Shown piece after piece: positions 18,458 to 27,658 of a DNA stretch of 64,000 nucleotides; positions within the stretch are counted from its first letter, which is position 1; every line of letters begins with the position of its first letter. The stretch lies in the NCBI GenBank assembly GCA_013153635.1, contig JAADDZ010000010.1, positions 33,184 through 97,183 on the forward strand. Reading direction: 5' to 3'. Under the pieces are notes generated by a model. It ran no database searches, was not told the origin of the DNA, and saw nothing but the letters and a program-made list of their open reading frames with translations. The DNA is from Aquificota bacterium. GTDB lineage: Bacteria; Aquificota; Aquificia; Aquificales; Hydrogenothermaceae. The translations under genes and the position numbers were made by a program.

Positions 18458-19613
18458 AATCAAATTTCTAATAGCCTTAATAATAATAGTACTGCTGATA
18501 GTAGGTGGAGTAAAACTAGTTAAAAAGAGACAGCAAGAGCTTGCTAAAGAGAAAACACCCCAAAGACCTGTATATGTAGTAGATGCTGTTTATCCAAAGA
18601 AAGGGGAGATTGAACAAACTAGCTCTTTTTTAGGATTCTTAAAGCCTCTAAATGTAATCACAGTTTTCTCTAAAAAACCAGCATATATCCAAAAGATTTA
18701 TGTAGAAGTGGGACAGACTGTTAAAAAAGGTCAGCTTCTCGTCCAGCTTGACAACAAAGATATAAAATCTCAAATAGAAACCTTGCAGATGGACATACAA
18801 AACACAAAGTTACAAATCGAAGGTTTATTAGAAAAGAAAAAAGCTCTAGAAGAAGACCTAAAAGTCAAACAGAACACTTACAAAAGAGATTTAAAGTTGC
18901 TTGAAAAAAAGGCAGTACCAGAAGAAAAAGTAGAAAGAAGTTTAACTATGGTCAAATTAGCAGAGGCAAACCTCCAACAGTTAGAGGCTAACATAAAACA
19001 GCTAGAAAACAATATAAAAAAATTAGAGGAAAAAATATCCTTTTTACAAAATGAACTGTCTTACTTCCAGATAAAATCATCTACTTATGGAACTATCCAA
19101 AATATCTTCCAAAGAGAGGGAAACTTAGCAATTATCGGCAAACCTGTTTTATCAATTGAAAGTAGCAGTTATGAACTAAATATCCCTGTACCTGAAACAT
19201 TTCATTTAGACAAAAATACAAACGCATATATACATTTTGACAACCAAAAACTTCCATTAGTATTAGATGGATTTTACCCATCTTCCCAAAAAAATCTAAA
19301 AATCCTAAGAGGAATTGTTCATAGAAAACCAAAAGAACTAAAATCTAACTCATACATAAAAGTGACAATCTCCAAAAAAATAAGAGGAACAAAACTCCCT
19401 ATAAACGCTATCCTAACCTTAACCAACGGAAACTTTGTTCTTGTTTACAAAGATGGCGTGTTCCAAAAGATTCCTGTACATATAATCTCTCAAAATAGAG
19501 AGTTTGTCATAATTAAGGAAGAGTTAGACAAATTGCCAGTCGCCATTGCTGACGAAAGCAAACTTAGACTCTTAGCTACTGGACAGAAAGCAAAAATAGC
19601 TCTTAAGGAGTAA
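18450..19613 (+). CDS. RND efflux periplasmic adaptor (HlyD/AcrA family)
   Basis: A 387-aa protein with an N-terminal membrane anchor (residues 4-24), a biotinyl/lipoyl half-motif (IYVEVGQTVKKGQLLVQLDNKDI, about 90-110), a long coiled-coil hairpin (about 115-215, rich in Lys/Glu/Leu) and beta-barrel regions to the C-terminus. It joins the TolC-like channel to the pump. It overlaps the upstream gene by 8 nt and ends 4 nt before the pump gene, so the three products are tightly coupled. Confidence 0.85.
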   Translation: MSKIKFLIALIIIVLLIVGGVKLVKKRQQELAKEKTPQRPVYVVDAVYPKKGEIEQTSSFLGFLKPLNVITVFSKKPAYIQKIYVEVGQTVKKGQLLVQLDNKDIKSQIETLQMDIQNTKLQIEGLLEKKKALEEDLKVKQNTYKRDLKLLEKKAVPEEKVERSLTMVKLAEANLQQLEANIKQLENNIKKLEEKISFLQNELSYFQIKSSTYGTIQNIFQREGNLAIIGKPVLSIESSSYELNIPVPETFHLDKNTNAYIHFDNQKLPLVLDGFYPSSQKNLKILRGIVHRKPKELKSNSYIKVTISKKIRGTKLPINAILTLTNGNFVLVYKDGVFQKIPVHIISQNREFVIIKEELDKLPVAIADESKLRLLATGQKAKIALKE

Positions 19614-19617
19614 ACCT

Positions 19618-22600
19618 ATGAACCTGACAGAATATTTTCTAAAGAGACCTCACTTTGTTCTCACTCTTATTTTTGCGTTTAGTTTTTTGGGAATAATTGG
19701 ATTTTTTAACATAAAGCAAAAACTATTTCCTGATGCTAACAGACCTTCAGTCGCAGTAGTTATAGTACAAAAAGGTGCATCAGCAAAAGATATAGCAGAA
19801 AATATAGCTATACCGGTAGAAAGAAGGCTATATACAATAGACAAAATCAGGTCTGTCTCTTCTGTTTCTAACGATGAGGTTGCTGTCATTACCGCTGAAT
19901 TCGAATATGAAAAAGATATAAATCAGGCGGTAGTAGATGTTCAAAATGAGATAAACAAAATAAAGTCAAAACTTCCAAAAAACATAAAAGAACCTCAAAT
20001 TTATAAAATTACAGAAGCTACCCAGCCAGTAATGGTGCTAGCAGTTTACCCAAAAGATAACTCTATTCCTCTAGCAGACGTTCGCCAAATAGCAGAGAAC
20101 CAGATAAGGGACAAGCTACTAAAATTAAGCGAAGTAGCAAATGTAGACATATTTGGAGGCTACAGAAAAGAGGTATTCCTAAAAATAGACAAAGACAAAC
20201 TAAATGAATATCAGATACCCATTTCTTTGGTATTAGAAAAAATCCAACAAACTAATGTAGACATTCCTATAGGATTCCTTGTATCTAAAAATGGAGAATT
20301 TCTAGTAAAATCTGTAAACAAAGCACAAAACATACACCAGCTAAAAGAGATTTACATAACCCCAAACATAAAACTTGCCGATGTATCAAAAATAGAGTAT
20401 GACTACCCAATAAACAAATCCCTATACATAGGAAATGGGAAAAAAGCTATAGCTGTAGCTATACAAAGACAGCAAACAGGGGATAGCTTAAAAACTATTA
20501 ACCAAGTAAAACAGATAATTCCCCAGTTAAAACAAGAGTTCCCTCTATTTGAATTTGAGGTTACAGATACCCAAGAGAAGATAATCAGATTAAGTAATCT
20601 CAACATGCTAGAAGCTCTTAGAGATGCGATAATTATGACTTCTTTAGTCATATTTTTCTTCCTGTCTAACATAAGACAGATGATTATAGCAGGCATATCT
20701 ATCCCCTTTGTCTACGCTATAACTATAGGACTTATGTGGATTTTTGGAATAGAATTTAATATCGTCAGCTTAACTGCTATAATCCTAGCTCTTGGAATGC
20801 TTATAGATGATGCTATCGTAGTTTTAGAAAATATAGAAAGACATCTGTATCAGCTAAAAGAAGATGTTAAAGACGCAGTTATAAATGGTACAAAAGAAGT
20901 TATCTTTCCTGTTCTAGCTGGAACTATCGCAACCTCTTCTGTTCTCGTTCCCCTTTTATTCGTAGGAGACTACCCAGAAAAGATATTTAGACCTTTGGCT
21001 GAAACACTTCTTATAGCTGTTATAGTCTCTTATTTTGTTTCCATATTCTTTATCCCAGTTGTGGCTCCCTTTTTACTCAAAAAAGATGCACACAACAAAA
21101 ATCTAATAGAGAGAATAACTCTCAAAATATCTACCTTTGTCCTAAACCCTTTAAAAAATCTCTATGTCTCTGCGGTTAATATCGCAATGGACAGAAAATC
21201 TATAGCGATTTTATACTTTTTAGGGGTGATTATAGTTTTTGTTCTTAGTGTTCGCATAATTATACCTTTAGTAGGCAGAGAAATTATGCCCCCAATGGAT
21301 ACAGGAATAGTAAAAGTAGATATAACAACCGACAGTAACTTGTCTATACAAAAAGTAGAAAAGATAGCAGAAAAAATATCAAAATTCCTACAAAAAGATG
21401 ACAGAGTGATTATGTTTTCTCTCGCTGTAGGTTCTGAAGCAGGGGTTCTATCTATGTCTTCAGGAAAACCGACCCAATCTATATCTATAACGATTCACTA
21501 CACAGACAGATTTCACCGCAAAGAGACAATATGGGAGATAGAAGACCAATTAAGAAAGGAGATATGGCAGATACCAGACCTAAAGTATGTACAAGTTTTT
21601 GATTATGGAGCAACTCCACTAGCTTCAATAAAAGGAAACCTCGATGTAAGAATAAGCGGAGATGATTTACACACACTCTATTCGTTAGGTAACAAAGTTA
21701 TGGATATAGCATACAATACAAAAGGTATAGTCTCTCTCTCAAAGAGCTGGGATTACGACAAAGTAGTGTACAGATTAGAGTTAGACCACCAAAAACTAAC
21801 CCTTTACAGTGTTACACCATATATGATAGCCTCCCAATTAGGTACAAAGATAAGGGGAAGTTACGTATCCATACTTAATGTCCCAAATGAGGAGAGCTTA
21901 TTTATAAAAGTGGTATACCCAAAAAAAGATAGAATCTCTACACTAGATTTGGAAAATTACTATATCGACACTCCCAAAGGTAAAATCCCTCTAACACAGA
22001 TAGCAAGTCTTGAAAAAACATTAGAACCTACAATTATTACACGACAAGACCTCGCCTATACCATTGATATTCTAGGATTTAGAGAAAAAGCCGCAATATC
22101 CCACATAGTAGACAGCTTTAAAACAGCATTAGAAAACTCAAAAATCTCTCTACCTGCAGGCTATACAATATCTAACGAAGGAGATTTAAAACAGCTAAAT
22201 GACAGTATGAAAAGAATGTTCATCGCCATTGGAATAGGTATTGTGCTGTTATTTTTAGCTTTAGCTCCAGCTTTTAACTCATTTTTAGCACCTATCGCGG
22301 TCATATTTGCTATACCTTTATCTATCATTGGAGCTTCATGGTCAATACTTTTGGCTAACTTCCATCAATCTATGCCCGGCTTAATGGGTATAATCCTATT
22401 GGCAGGAATCATCACAAAAAACTCTATTTTACTTATAGATTTTATACAAAAAGCCCTAGAAGAGGGCAAAAACCTAAAACAAGCGGTATTAGACAGTATT
22501 AAAATAAGAACAAGACCTGTACTAATGACAGCTTTTGGTACATCGGTTGGAATGATACCTATAGCTTTTGGGTGGGCTTTAGGTCTAGAAAGGCTAGCCC

Positions 22601-22704
22601 CTCTTGGGGTTGTAGCTATAGGAGGGCTTATAATTGGTACATTTTTAACACTGGTATATGTTCCCCTTCTATATTACTTCTTGAGAAGAGCTACAAAAAG
22701 CTAA
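19618..22704 (+). CDS. RND efflux transporter (AcrB/HAE-type)
   Basis: A 1028-aa inner-membrane pump. The TM4 motif LALGMLIDDAIVVLENIERH has the paired Asp residues of hydrophobe/amphiphile exporters (AcrB D407/D408), unlike the single Asp of the metal pump at 3002. Two periplasmic loops and 12 TM segments are present, with GIITKNSILLIDF in TM11. Likely substrates are organic compounds or toxic metabolites; none is indicated. Third gene of an operon whose promoter carries a probable TetR operator. The last 14 bases overlap the convergent epmA-like gene. Confidence 0.87.
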   Translation: MNLTEYFLKRPHFVLTLIFAFSFLGIIGFFNIKQKLFPDANRPSVAVVIVQKGASAKDIAENIAIPVERRLYTIDKIRSVSSVSNDEVAVITAEFEYEKDINQAVVDVQNEINKIKSKLPKNIKEPQIYKITEATQPVMVLAVYPKDNSIPLADVRQIAENQIRDKLLKLSEVANVDIFGGYRKEVFLKIDKDKLNEYQIPISLVLEKIQQTNVDIPIGFLVSKNGEFLVKSVNKAQNIHQLKEIYITPNIKLADVSKIEYDYPINKSLYIGNGKKAIAVAIQRQQTGDSLKTINQVKQIIPQLKQEFPLFEFEVTDTQEKIIRLSNLNMLEALRDAIIMTSLVIFFFLSNIRQMIIAGISIPFVYAITIGLMWIFGIEFNIVSLTAIILALGMLIDDAIVVLENIERHLYQLKEDVKDAVINGTKEVIFPVLAGTIATSSVLVPLLFVGDYPEKIFRPLAETLLIAVIVSYFVSIFFIPVVAPFLLKKDAHNKNLIERITLKISTFVLNPLKNLYVSAVNIAMDRKSIAILYFLGVIIVFVLSVRIIIPLVGREIMPPMDTGIVKVDITTDSNLSIQKVEKIAEKISKFLQKDDRVIMFSLAVGSEAGVLSMSSGKPTQSISITIHYTDRFHRKETIWEIEDQLRKEIWQIPDLKYVQVFDYGATPLASIKGNLDVRISGDDLHTLYSLGNKVMDIAYNTKGIVSLSKSWDYDKVVYRLELDHQKLTLYSVTPYMIASQLGTKIRGSYVSILNVPNEESLFIKVVYPKKDRISTLDLENYYIDTPKGKIPLTQIASLEKTLEPTIITRQDLAYTIDILGFREKAAISHIVDSFKTALENSKISLPAGYTISNEGDLKQLNDSMKRMFIAIGIGIVLLFLALAPAFNSFLAPIAVIFAIPLSIIGASWSILLANFHQSMPGLMGIILLAGIITKNSILLIDFIQKALEEGKNLKQAVLDSIKIRTRPVLMTAFGTSVGMIPIAFGWALGLERLAPLGVVAIGGLIIGTFLTLVYVPLLYYFLRRATKS

Positions 22705-23629
22705 TATTTTCCATATTCTTTATAACCATAAACAGCCTCTCTACCCCTAGGGAGGCTCCAGAACACGTAGGTAATTTTTTTACAGCTTCTAAAAAAGAAG
22801 GGTCTACCTCAAATGGTTTGCCTAACTCTGCCTGTTTTTTGTGTGCATCTTTTTGAAGTCTCTCTTCTATTATTTGAGGGTCTGTTTCTTCGTAGTAACC
22901 ATTTACAAGCTCTATCCCGCCTATATACGCTTCGAACCTCTTTCCGTAGCCTCCTTCTATTTTTGCCAAAGCAGTGAGCTGGGGTGGGTAATCACATATA
23001 AACGTGAGTCTCTCTTTGCCTAAATTTTTTTCTATATAAAAGGCATAAATATGAAAAAAAAGCTCCTCCCAATCCTCTTTTTCAACGAAATTTGGCTCTC
23101 TTTCTTTTAAAAATCTGTTCATACTATCTATCGAGTTTATATCTACCTGTACAAAATCTCTAAAAGCTTGTTCTACCGTTATAATCTCATACTCTCTCAT
23201 ATCAAATCTTTTCCCTTTAAAAGTGAAAAAGGGACTTTTTTCTACTGTAGAAACGACGTTTATAAAAAGTAAGTGAGTATCATCTATAAGGTTAAGTAAG
23301 TTATATCCTACTCTATACCACTCAAGCATAATAAACTCTATCTTATGTTTTATAGAGCCTTCATAATTTCTAAACACCTTTGTTAGCTGAAAAATATCTT
23401 TTTTCTCTTTTGCTAAAATCTCTTTCATACGGTATTCTGGAGAAGTATGCAAATACTTCTTCTGTTTTTCTCTTTTTTCATTAAAAACAAAAAGCTCTAC
23501 AGGATATACATGAGGGTCTAAATTAGGGTAGTTCATAAGAATATCCGTAAATACTTCAACTGCTCCTGTTTTGTAAAAATACTCCCTTATCGACTGAACA
23601 AAACTAGAAAATTCTACATACACACTCAT
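22691..23629 (-). CDS. EpmA-like lysyl-tRNA synthetase paralog (EF-P lysyltransferase family)
   Basis: A 312-aa class II aminoacyl-tRNA synthetase catalytic core without the N-terminal anticodon-binding OB domain. Motif 2 is seen as KVFRNYEGSIKHKIEFIMLEW; ASLGVERLFMVI is motif 3. VNGYYEETDPQ corresponds to the GenX/PoxA/EpmA signature ELANGFHELTD. Known EpmA attaches (R)-beta-lysine to elongation factor P. The partner EpmB (lysine 2,3-aminomutase) and EF-P are not in the window. It overlaps khtU by 4 nt. A full-length LysS is encoded separately at 28655. Confidence 0.82.
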   Translation of the reverse strand: MSVYVEFSSFVQSIREYFYKTGAVEVFTDILMNYPNLDPHVYPVELFVFNEKREKQKKYLHTSPEYRMKEILAKEKKDIFQLTKVFRNYEGSIKHKIEFIMLEWYRVGYNLLNLIDDTHLLFINVVSTVEKSPFFTFKGKRFDMREYEIITVEQAFRDFVQVDINSIDSMNRFLKEREPNFVEKEDWEELFFHIYAFYIEKNLGKERLTFICDYPPQLTALAKIEGGYGKRFEAYIGGIELVNGYYEETDPQIIEERLQKDAHKKQAELGKPFEVDPSFLEAVKKLPTCSGASLGVERLFMVIKNMENISFL

Positions 23630-24861
23630 GTGATATGTTCATCTTCTAAATTTATTTTTTGAGACTGGTAGTACTGATATTTTTTCTTTTTTCTTCTTTT
23701 TTTTGTTTTAGTTTTTTTAGGTGGAACGATTTTTTTAGCTATATGTGGAGCATACTGGGCAAAAATTATCCCTATAAAAGACATAATAAGGATATAAACC
23801 CCTATAAATGGGATATATTCAGATTTTGCAAATTTACCCATAACCACAGAGAACTCTCCCCTGTTTATAATACTGAAACCTGTGATAAGAGCCGCTCTCT
23901 TTGGAAGACCGGCTAATCTTCCTCCAATATATCCTGTTAAGAATTTACCTAAGATAGATAAACTTACTATTATTAGTATTGCAACCAACAATTTTTTATC
24001 AAAAGATACAGTAGCAAAATTTATAGATGTACCAAATATAAAGAAAAACATAGCAACTGCCCAATCTCTTATCGAGTATAGGGCTTTTTCTAGCTCTTCT
24101 TCTTTTCCTGATTCAGCGATAATAACCCCAAGTAAAAAAGCCCCCAAAGCTTCTGATAGACCTATAAACTGGGTGATACCTGCAAACAGGACTACAAAAC
24201 CAAGAGCAAAAAGAATAAAAATATCTTCTTTTAAGATATCATCAATAAAAGAGGCTAACTTTTCTTTTACAAATTTGGCAAACAAAAATACAGCAATAAA
24301 CACAACTAGTATCTTAACAAAGATTATCCCTACAGATGTAGGGTCTATACTCCCAGATACATGAATAGCAGATAAAAGAGCAAGAATTACAGGAGCTATA
24401 ATGTCCTCGAACACCATCAATCCAAGTATTATCTCCGTTTCAGGAAATACTTGACGATGATTGTCTACTATTATTTTTGTAGTTATAGCTGAAGATGAGG
24501 CATACGCAACTCCTCCTGCAAGCAAAGAAGTAAACAAATCAAAACCAAGAATCAAAAAGACCCCAAATATCACAACAAAATTAAAGAAAAAATCCAAAAG
24601 TCCAATATGCCATATTCTCTGTGCAGTTTGAACTGCCCGCTGAAAGTTAAACTCTAACCCAAGATAAAAAAATAGAAGAACGATTCCTATCTCACTAAAG
24701 ATATGAAAAGCTTCTTGATACTCACCTATCTGTCCTGCGATTATCCCTATAAGGATATAAAAAACAATAGCTGGGAATTTTAAAAGTTTACCAATATATC
24801 CACCTACAAATAGGGCTAATGTGATTAGCCCAAACACCAATAAAAAAGAGACATCATGCAT
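23626..24861 (-). CDS. CPA2-family cation/proton antiporter (KhtU/Kef type)
   Basis: A 411-aa membrane protein with about 12 TM segments. Motifs: GLEFNFQRAVQTAQRIW (region after TM3), GGVAYASSSAITTKII, LLAGVIIAE-like LLGVIIAESGKEEE and GFSIINRGEFSVVMG. It ends in a strongly basic cytosolic tail (KKTKTKKRRKKKK). With the gene before it (KhtT), it forms the two-gene arrangement of the Bacillus KhtTU K+/H+ antiporter. It probably exports K+ or Na+ in exchange for protons under alkaline or electrophile stress (from family knowledge). Start overlaps khtT by 8 nt. Confidence 0.82.
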   Translation of the reverse strand: MHDVSFLLVFGLITLALFVGGYIGKLLKFPAIVFYILIGIIAGQIGEYQEAFHIFSEIGIVLLFFYLGLEFNFQRAVQTAQRIWHIGLLDFFFNFVVIFGVFLILGFDLFTSLLAGGVAYASSSAITTKIIVDNHRQVFPETEIILGLMVFEDIIAPVILALLSAIHVSGSIDPTSVGIIFVKILVVFIAVFLFAKFVKEKLASFIDDILKEDIFILFALGFVVLFAGITQFIGLSEALGAFLLGVIIAESGKEEELEKALYSIRDWAVAMFFFIFGTSINFATVSFDKKLLVAILIIVSLSILGKFLTGYIGGRLAGLPKRAALITGFSIINRGEFSVVMGKFAKSEYIPFIGVYILIMSFIGIIFAQYAPHIAKKIVPPKKTKTKKRRKKKKYQYYQSQKINLEDEHIT

Positions 24862-25345
24862 TTATTTTAAACTCCCTAAAAAACCTCTTCATCTGTTCTC
24901 TTGTCCCTACTAAGATAAGAGTATCTCCTTGTTTTATAACTTCTTCTGGAAGAGGATTTGTTATTGTTCTATCTCCTCTAACGATTGATATAACAGTAAC
25001 TCCTGTTTTTTTTCTTATCCCTAGCTCCTCTATAGATTTTCCAACTAAAGACGAACCGGGTTCTACTTTAACCCATTCGATTGCAAGATTTCTAAGGAAC
25101 AGCTCCCTTTCTTTTTCTTGTTCTGGTCTAAAGTATGTTCCCATAAGAACCGAACCTAGCTGGTTAGCCTCTTCTTCAGTTAGTACCACATCACAGTCAG
25201 GGTCTTCGTACTCTTCTCCTTCTTCAAAAATAAAAAGCTCCCTTTTACCTGTTATGTGTAAAACTACAGATATTATCGAACCTTGCTGGGTTTTTATTGT
25301 AAACTTTTTTCCTATTCCCGGAAGTTCTGATTCTTTAAACTCCAT
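24854..25345 (-). CDS. KhtT-like RCK_C regulatory subunit of the antiporter
   Basis: A 163-aa soluble protein. The N-terminal domain begins MEFKESELPGIGKKFTI, closely like KhtT of Bacillus (KESELPGIGKKY). The C-terminal RCK_C/TrkA-C domain is at about residues 85-160 (VGKSIEELGIRKKTGVTVISI ... GDTLILVGT). KhtT gates KhtU in response to ligands such as cyclic di-AMP. The gene pair is translationally coupled here and sits 3 nt after coaBC. Confidence 0.85.
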   Translation of the reverse strand: MEFKESELPGIGKKFTIKTQQGSIISVVLHITGKRELFIFEEGEEYEDPDCDVVLTEEEANQLGSVLMGTYFRPEQEKERELFLRNLAIEWVKVEPGSSLVGKSIEELGIRKKTGVTVISIVRGDRTITNPLPEEVIKQGDTLILVGTREQMKRFFREFKINA

Positions 25346-25348
25346 CTC

Positions 25349-26527
25349 TTACCCCACCTCTGAAAGTATTGTATTTAAAATAAATAAAGCAGAGCTTTCT
25401 TTGTCAAGTTCTGGAATTTTTACAACTTTTTCATTTTTAAATATTATGTACCCAGTGTGGGTATTTTTACCAAAAACATTTAAATCGTTTGCCACGATAA
25501 CATCAAGGTTCTTTCTATTTAGTTTTTCTAGAGCGTTGTCTATAAGATTTTCACTTTCAGCCGCAAAGCCTATAATCATCTGATTTTTTCTTTTCTTTAG
25601 TCCTATCTCTTTAAGAATATCTGGATTTGGTACAAACTCCACTGTAGGATTTTCTATATTTTTCTTCAGTTTTGAATCACTGTAACTCTTAGGTCTAAAG
25701 TCAGCAACCGCCGCATTCATTATAACAATATCTATATCTTTAAACCTTTTTATCACCTCTTGGAACATATCCTTCGCACTGACAACATCTACAGCCTCTA
25801 CATTGTACGGTTTCTCTAAACATGTAGGAGCAGAGATAAGAGTTACATCTGCCCCTAATGCGTAAGCCACTTTTGCTAAAGAGTATCCTAATCTTCCTGA
25901 AGAAGCATTCGTTATATACCTAATAGGGTCAAAATATTCCCTAGTTCCCCCTGCGGTAATTAATACTTTTTTCCCTTTTAGAGGTTTTGGAAGTAAAGAG
26001 TACAATATCTGTGTTTCTATATCTTGTATCTGTGCCAACTTTCCAATACCTTCCTCTTTGCAAGCTAGCTCTCCTTCACAAGCTTCTACTATTATATGTC
26101 CCCATTTTTTCAATGTTTCTAGATTTTCTTTTGTGGCAGGATTTTCATACATTTTTGTGTTCATTGCAGGAGCGATAACCAAAGGTTTATCATATGCTAA
26201 AACCATAGATGTTAAAAAGTTATCACTTATTCCTGTTCTAAGTTTTGCTATAGTATTCGCAGATGCAGGAGCTATAACAAAACTATCAGCCCATCTTGCC
26301 CAGTATATATGCTCAAGACCTGTTTCTCCATCTTTCCAGTCTGATAATACTTGATAGTTTGTAAGTGCTTTGAATGTAAGCTCCCCAATAAACTCTTTTG
26401 CTGAAGGAGTCAAAACTACTCTTACATTAGCTCCTTTCTTTTGTAAGCTCCTAACTAATTCGGCAGATTTATAGCTAGCGATAGACCCGGTTACACCAAC
26501 TACTATATTTTTTCCTGAAAAAATCAT
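25349..26527 (-). CDS. coaBC: bifunctional phosphopantothenoylcysteine decarboxylase / phosphopantothenate-cysteine ligase
   Basis: A 392-aa CoaBC fusion. The N-terminal flavin decarboxylase starts MIFSGKNIVVGVTGSIASYKS, with APAMNTKMYENPAT and the substrate-recognition Cys segment. The C-terminal ligase starts near residue 185 (KKVLITAGGTREYFDPIRYITN) and contains MNAAVADFRP. I place the start at 26527, where GGAG lies 6 nt upstream; the frame is open to an ATG at 26560, but that start has no ribosome site. Two consecutive steps of coenzyme A synthesis. First gene of the coaBC-khtT-khtU-epmA run. Confidence 0.93.
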   Translation of the reverse strand: MIFSGKNIVVGVTGSIASYKSAELVRSLQKKGANVRVVLTPSAKEFIGELTFKALTNYQVLSDWKDGETGLEHIYWARWADSFVIAPASANTIAKLRTGISDNFLTSMVLAYDKPLVIAPAMNTKMYENPATKENLETLKKWGHIIVEACEGELACKEEGIGKLAQIQDIETQILYSLLPKPLKGKKVLITAGGTREYFDPIRYITNASSGRLGYSLAKVAYALGADVTLISAPTCLEKPYNVEAVDVVSAKDMFQEVIKRFKDIDIVIMNAAVADFRPKSYSDSKLKKNIENPTVEFVPNPDILKEIGLKKRKNQMIIGFAAESENLIDNALEKLNRKNLDVIVANDLNVFGKNTHTGYIIFKNEKVVKIPELDKESSALFILNTILSEVG

Positions 26528-26606
26528 TAAAAGCTCCGAAAATATTTGAAAAGTATACACAATAATATATTATTATAGATAGAATATAAAAAGGGGTAGT
26601 TTGGTA

Positions 26607-27398
26607 ATGGGAAAAAAATCGATTCTCTCTTTTTTAATTTTTACAGTATTTATAGCTGTTCCTTATCAAAAAGCTTTCTCTATTAGCTTTGATGATTTTG
26701 GTGCTGTGTGGGGGGAATATTTTGCAGAAGCTCTAAATGAGTTTTTAGATTTAGGTATTATTGATGAGGACGACTTAGAAGAGTTTTCCGATTCTTTTCC
26801 AGCAACAGTTGATGTAGAAGGAGCTACAGCTGATATAAAAGTCTTTCCTAATAGTTTATTTTTTGGAGCTTGGCCTGAAGGCTTTAGGTCTCCAAAGCTT
26901 CCTTTGATAGTTACCAACGATGGTGTAGAACCTGCGATAATAAGGAAAGTGGAGATTTCCGGTGACCATGAAGACGATTTTAGAATCGAAAGTGAAGATT
27001 GTGAAGGTGAAACCTTAGGAAACGCTGACACTTGTGATATTAGAATATCTTTTAAACCTACAGATACAGGGGATAGAAAAGCTGACCTCGTTATCCATTG
27101 GTTTTCTGCTTCTCAAGGTTTTCAAGAGGTAACTGTTAATCTATACGGTATAGGTCTTCCGGGAGACCCTACTGATATATGTGATTTTGATGATTTGATT
27201 AATGGAGAGTGTGGTGGATTTGACTTTCCTTCTCCTTTCTCCTCTGGAGAGCCAACTATAGCCGATTCACAAAAGTTAGAAAAAAGCTCTGTTAACGATA
27301 TTGATGCAAGTGGTGGCTGTAATTTTGGGAGTGCTATTGTAGTTCCTATATATCTCTTGATTCCGTTTATACTACTCTTTAGAAGGATTAGAGGGTAA
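26607..27398 (+). CDS. secreted choice-of-anchor D domain protein with GGC-type C-terminal sorting tail
   Basis: A 263-aa protein. Signal peptide (residues 1-25, ending QKAFS), an acidic spacer, then one choice-of-anchor D (ASH-like Ig) domain at about 75-185: SLFFGAWPEGFRSPKLPLIV, DFRIESEDCEG, CDIRISFKPTDTGDRKADL. After a Ser/Pro-rich linker the last 28 residues are GGCN, a hydrophobic helix and a basic RRIRG end. That tripartite tail resembles Cys-containing CTERM signals that are cleaved and anchored by intramembrane proteases. TTG 26601 is an alternative start; ATG 26607 has the better spacing (AAGGGG). Function unknown, cell-surface location inferred. Confidence 0.75.
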   Translation: MGKKSILSFLIFTVFIAVPYQKAFSISFDDFGAVWGEYFAEALNEFLDLGIIDEDDLEEFSDSFPATVDVEGATADIKVFPNSLFFGAWPEGFRSPKLPLIVTNDGVEPAIIRKVEISGDHEDDFRIESEDCEGETLGNADTCDIRISFKPTDTGDRKADLVIHWFSASQGFQEVTVNLYGIGLPGDPTDICDFDDLINGECGGFDFPSPFSSGEPTIADSQKLEKSSVNDIDASGGCNFGSAIVVPIYLLIPFILLFRRIRG

Positions 27399-27410
27399 AT
27401 CTCTAATCCT
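27384..27410. terminator. hairpin over the stop codons of two convergent genes
   Basis: AGGATTAGAG, a 7-base loop and CTCTAATCCT form a perfect 10-bp stem. It contains the end of the choice-of-anchor D gene, the 4-nt gap and the end of hfq. A T-run is absent rightward, so it may act as a bidirectional terminator or RNA 3' end stabiliser rather than a classic intrinsic terminator. Confidence 0.6.
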
Positions 27411-27642
27411 CCCCTTGTTCATATTCGAACTCTATATCTGTTTTAGGTATAACTGTGGTTATAGCATGTTTGTACACGAGTATCTGTCTTGGACCCTCTT
27501 TTAGTAGTATGGTAAAAGCATCAAAGTATCTTATCTTCCCTTCTAATTTGACACCGTTTACTAGATAAATCATAACTCTGATTTTTTCTTTTCTTAAAGC
27601 ATTAAGAAACTGCTCTTGAAGTTTCCCTTTCTTTTTTGACAT
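27403..27642 (-). CDS. hfq: RNA chaperone Hfq
   Basis: A 79-aa protein with both Sm motifs: [28 protein letters not shown] (Sm1) and [10 protein letters not shown] (Sm2, YKHAI being the Hfq hallmark). It forms a hexameric ring that pairs small RNAs with mRNAs. The C-terminal tail is very short (EFEYEQGED), as in thermophile Hfq. AAGGAGG precedes the ATG. Located downstream of the ADP-ribosylglycohydrolase gene and convergent with the anchor-D protein. Confidence 0.95.
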   Translation of the reverse strand: MSKKKGKLQEQFLNALRKEKIRVMIYLVNGVKLEGKIRYFDAFTILLKEGPRQILVYKHAITTVIPKTDIEFEYEQGED

Positions 27643-27658
27643 CTCTTTCCTCCTTTTT

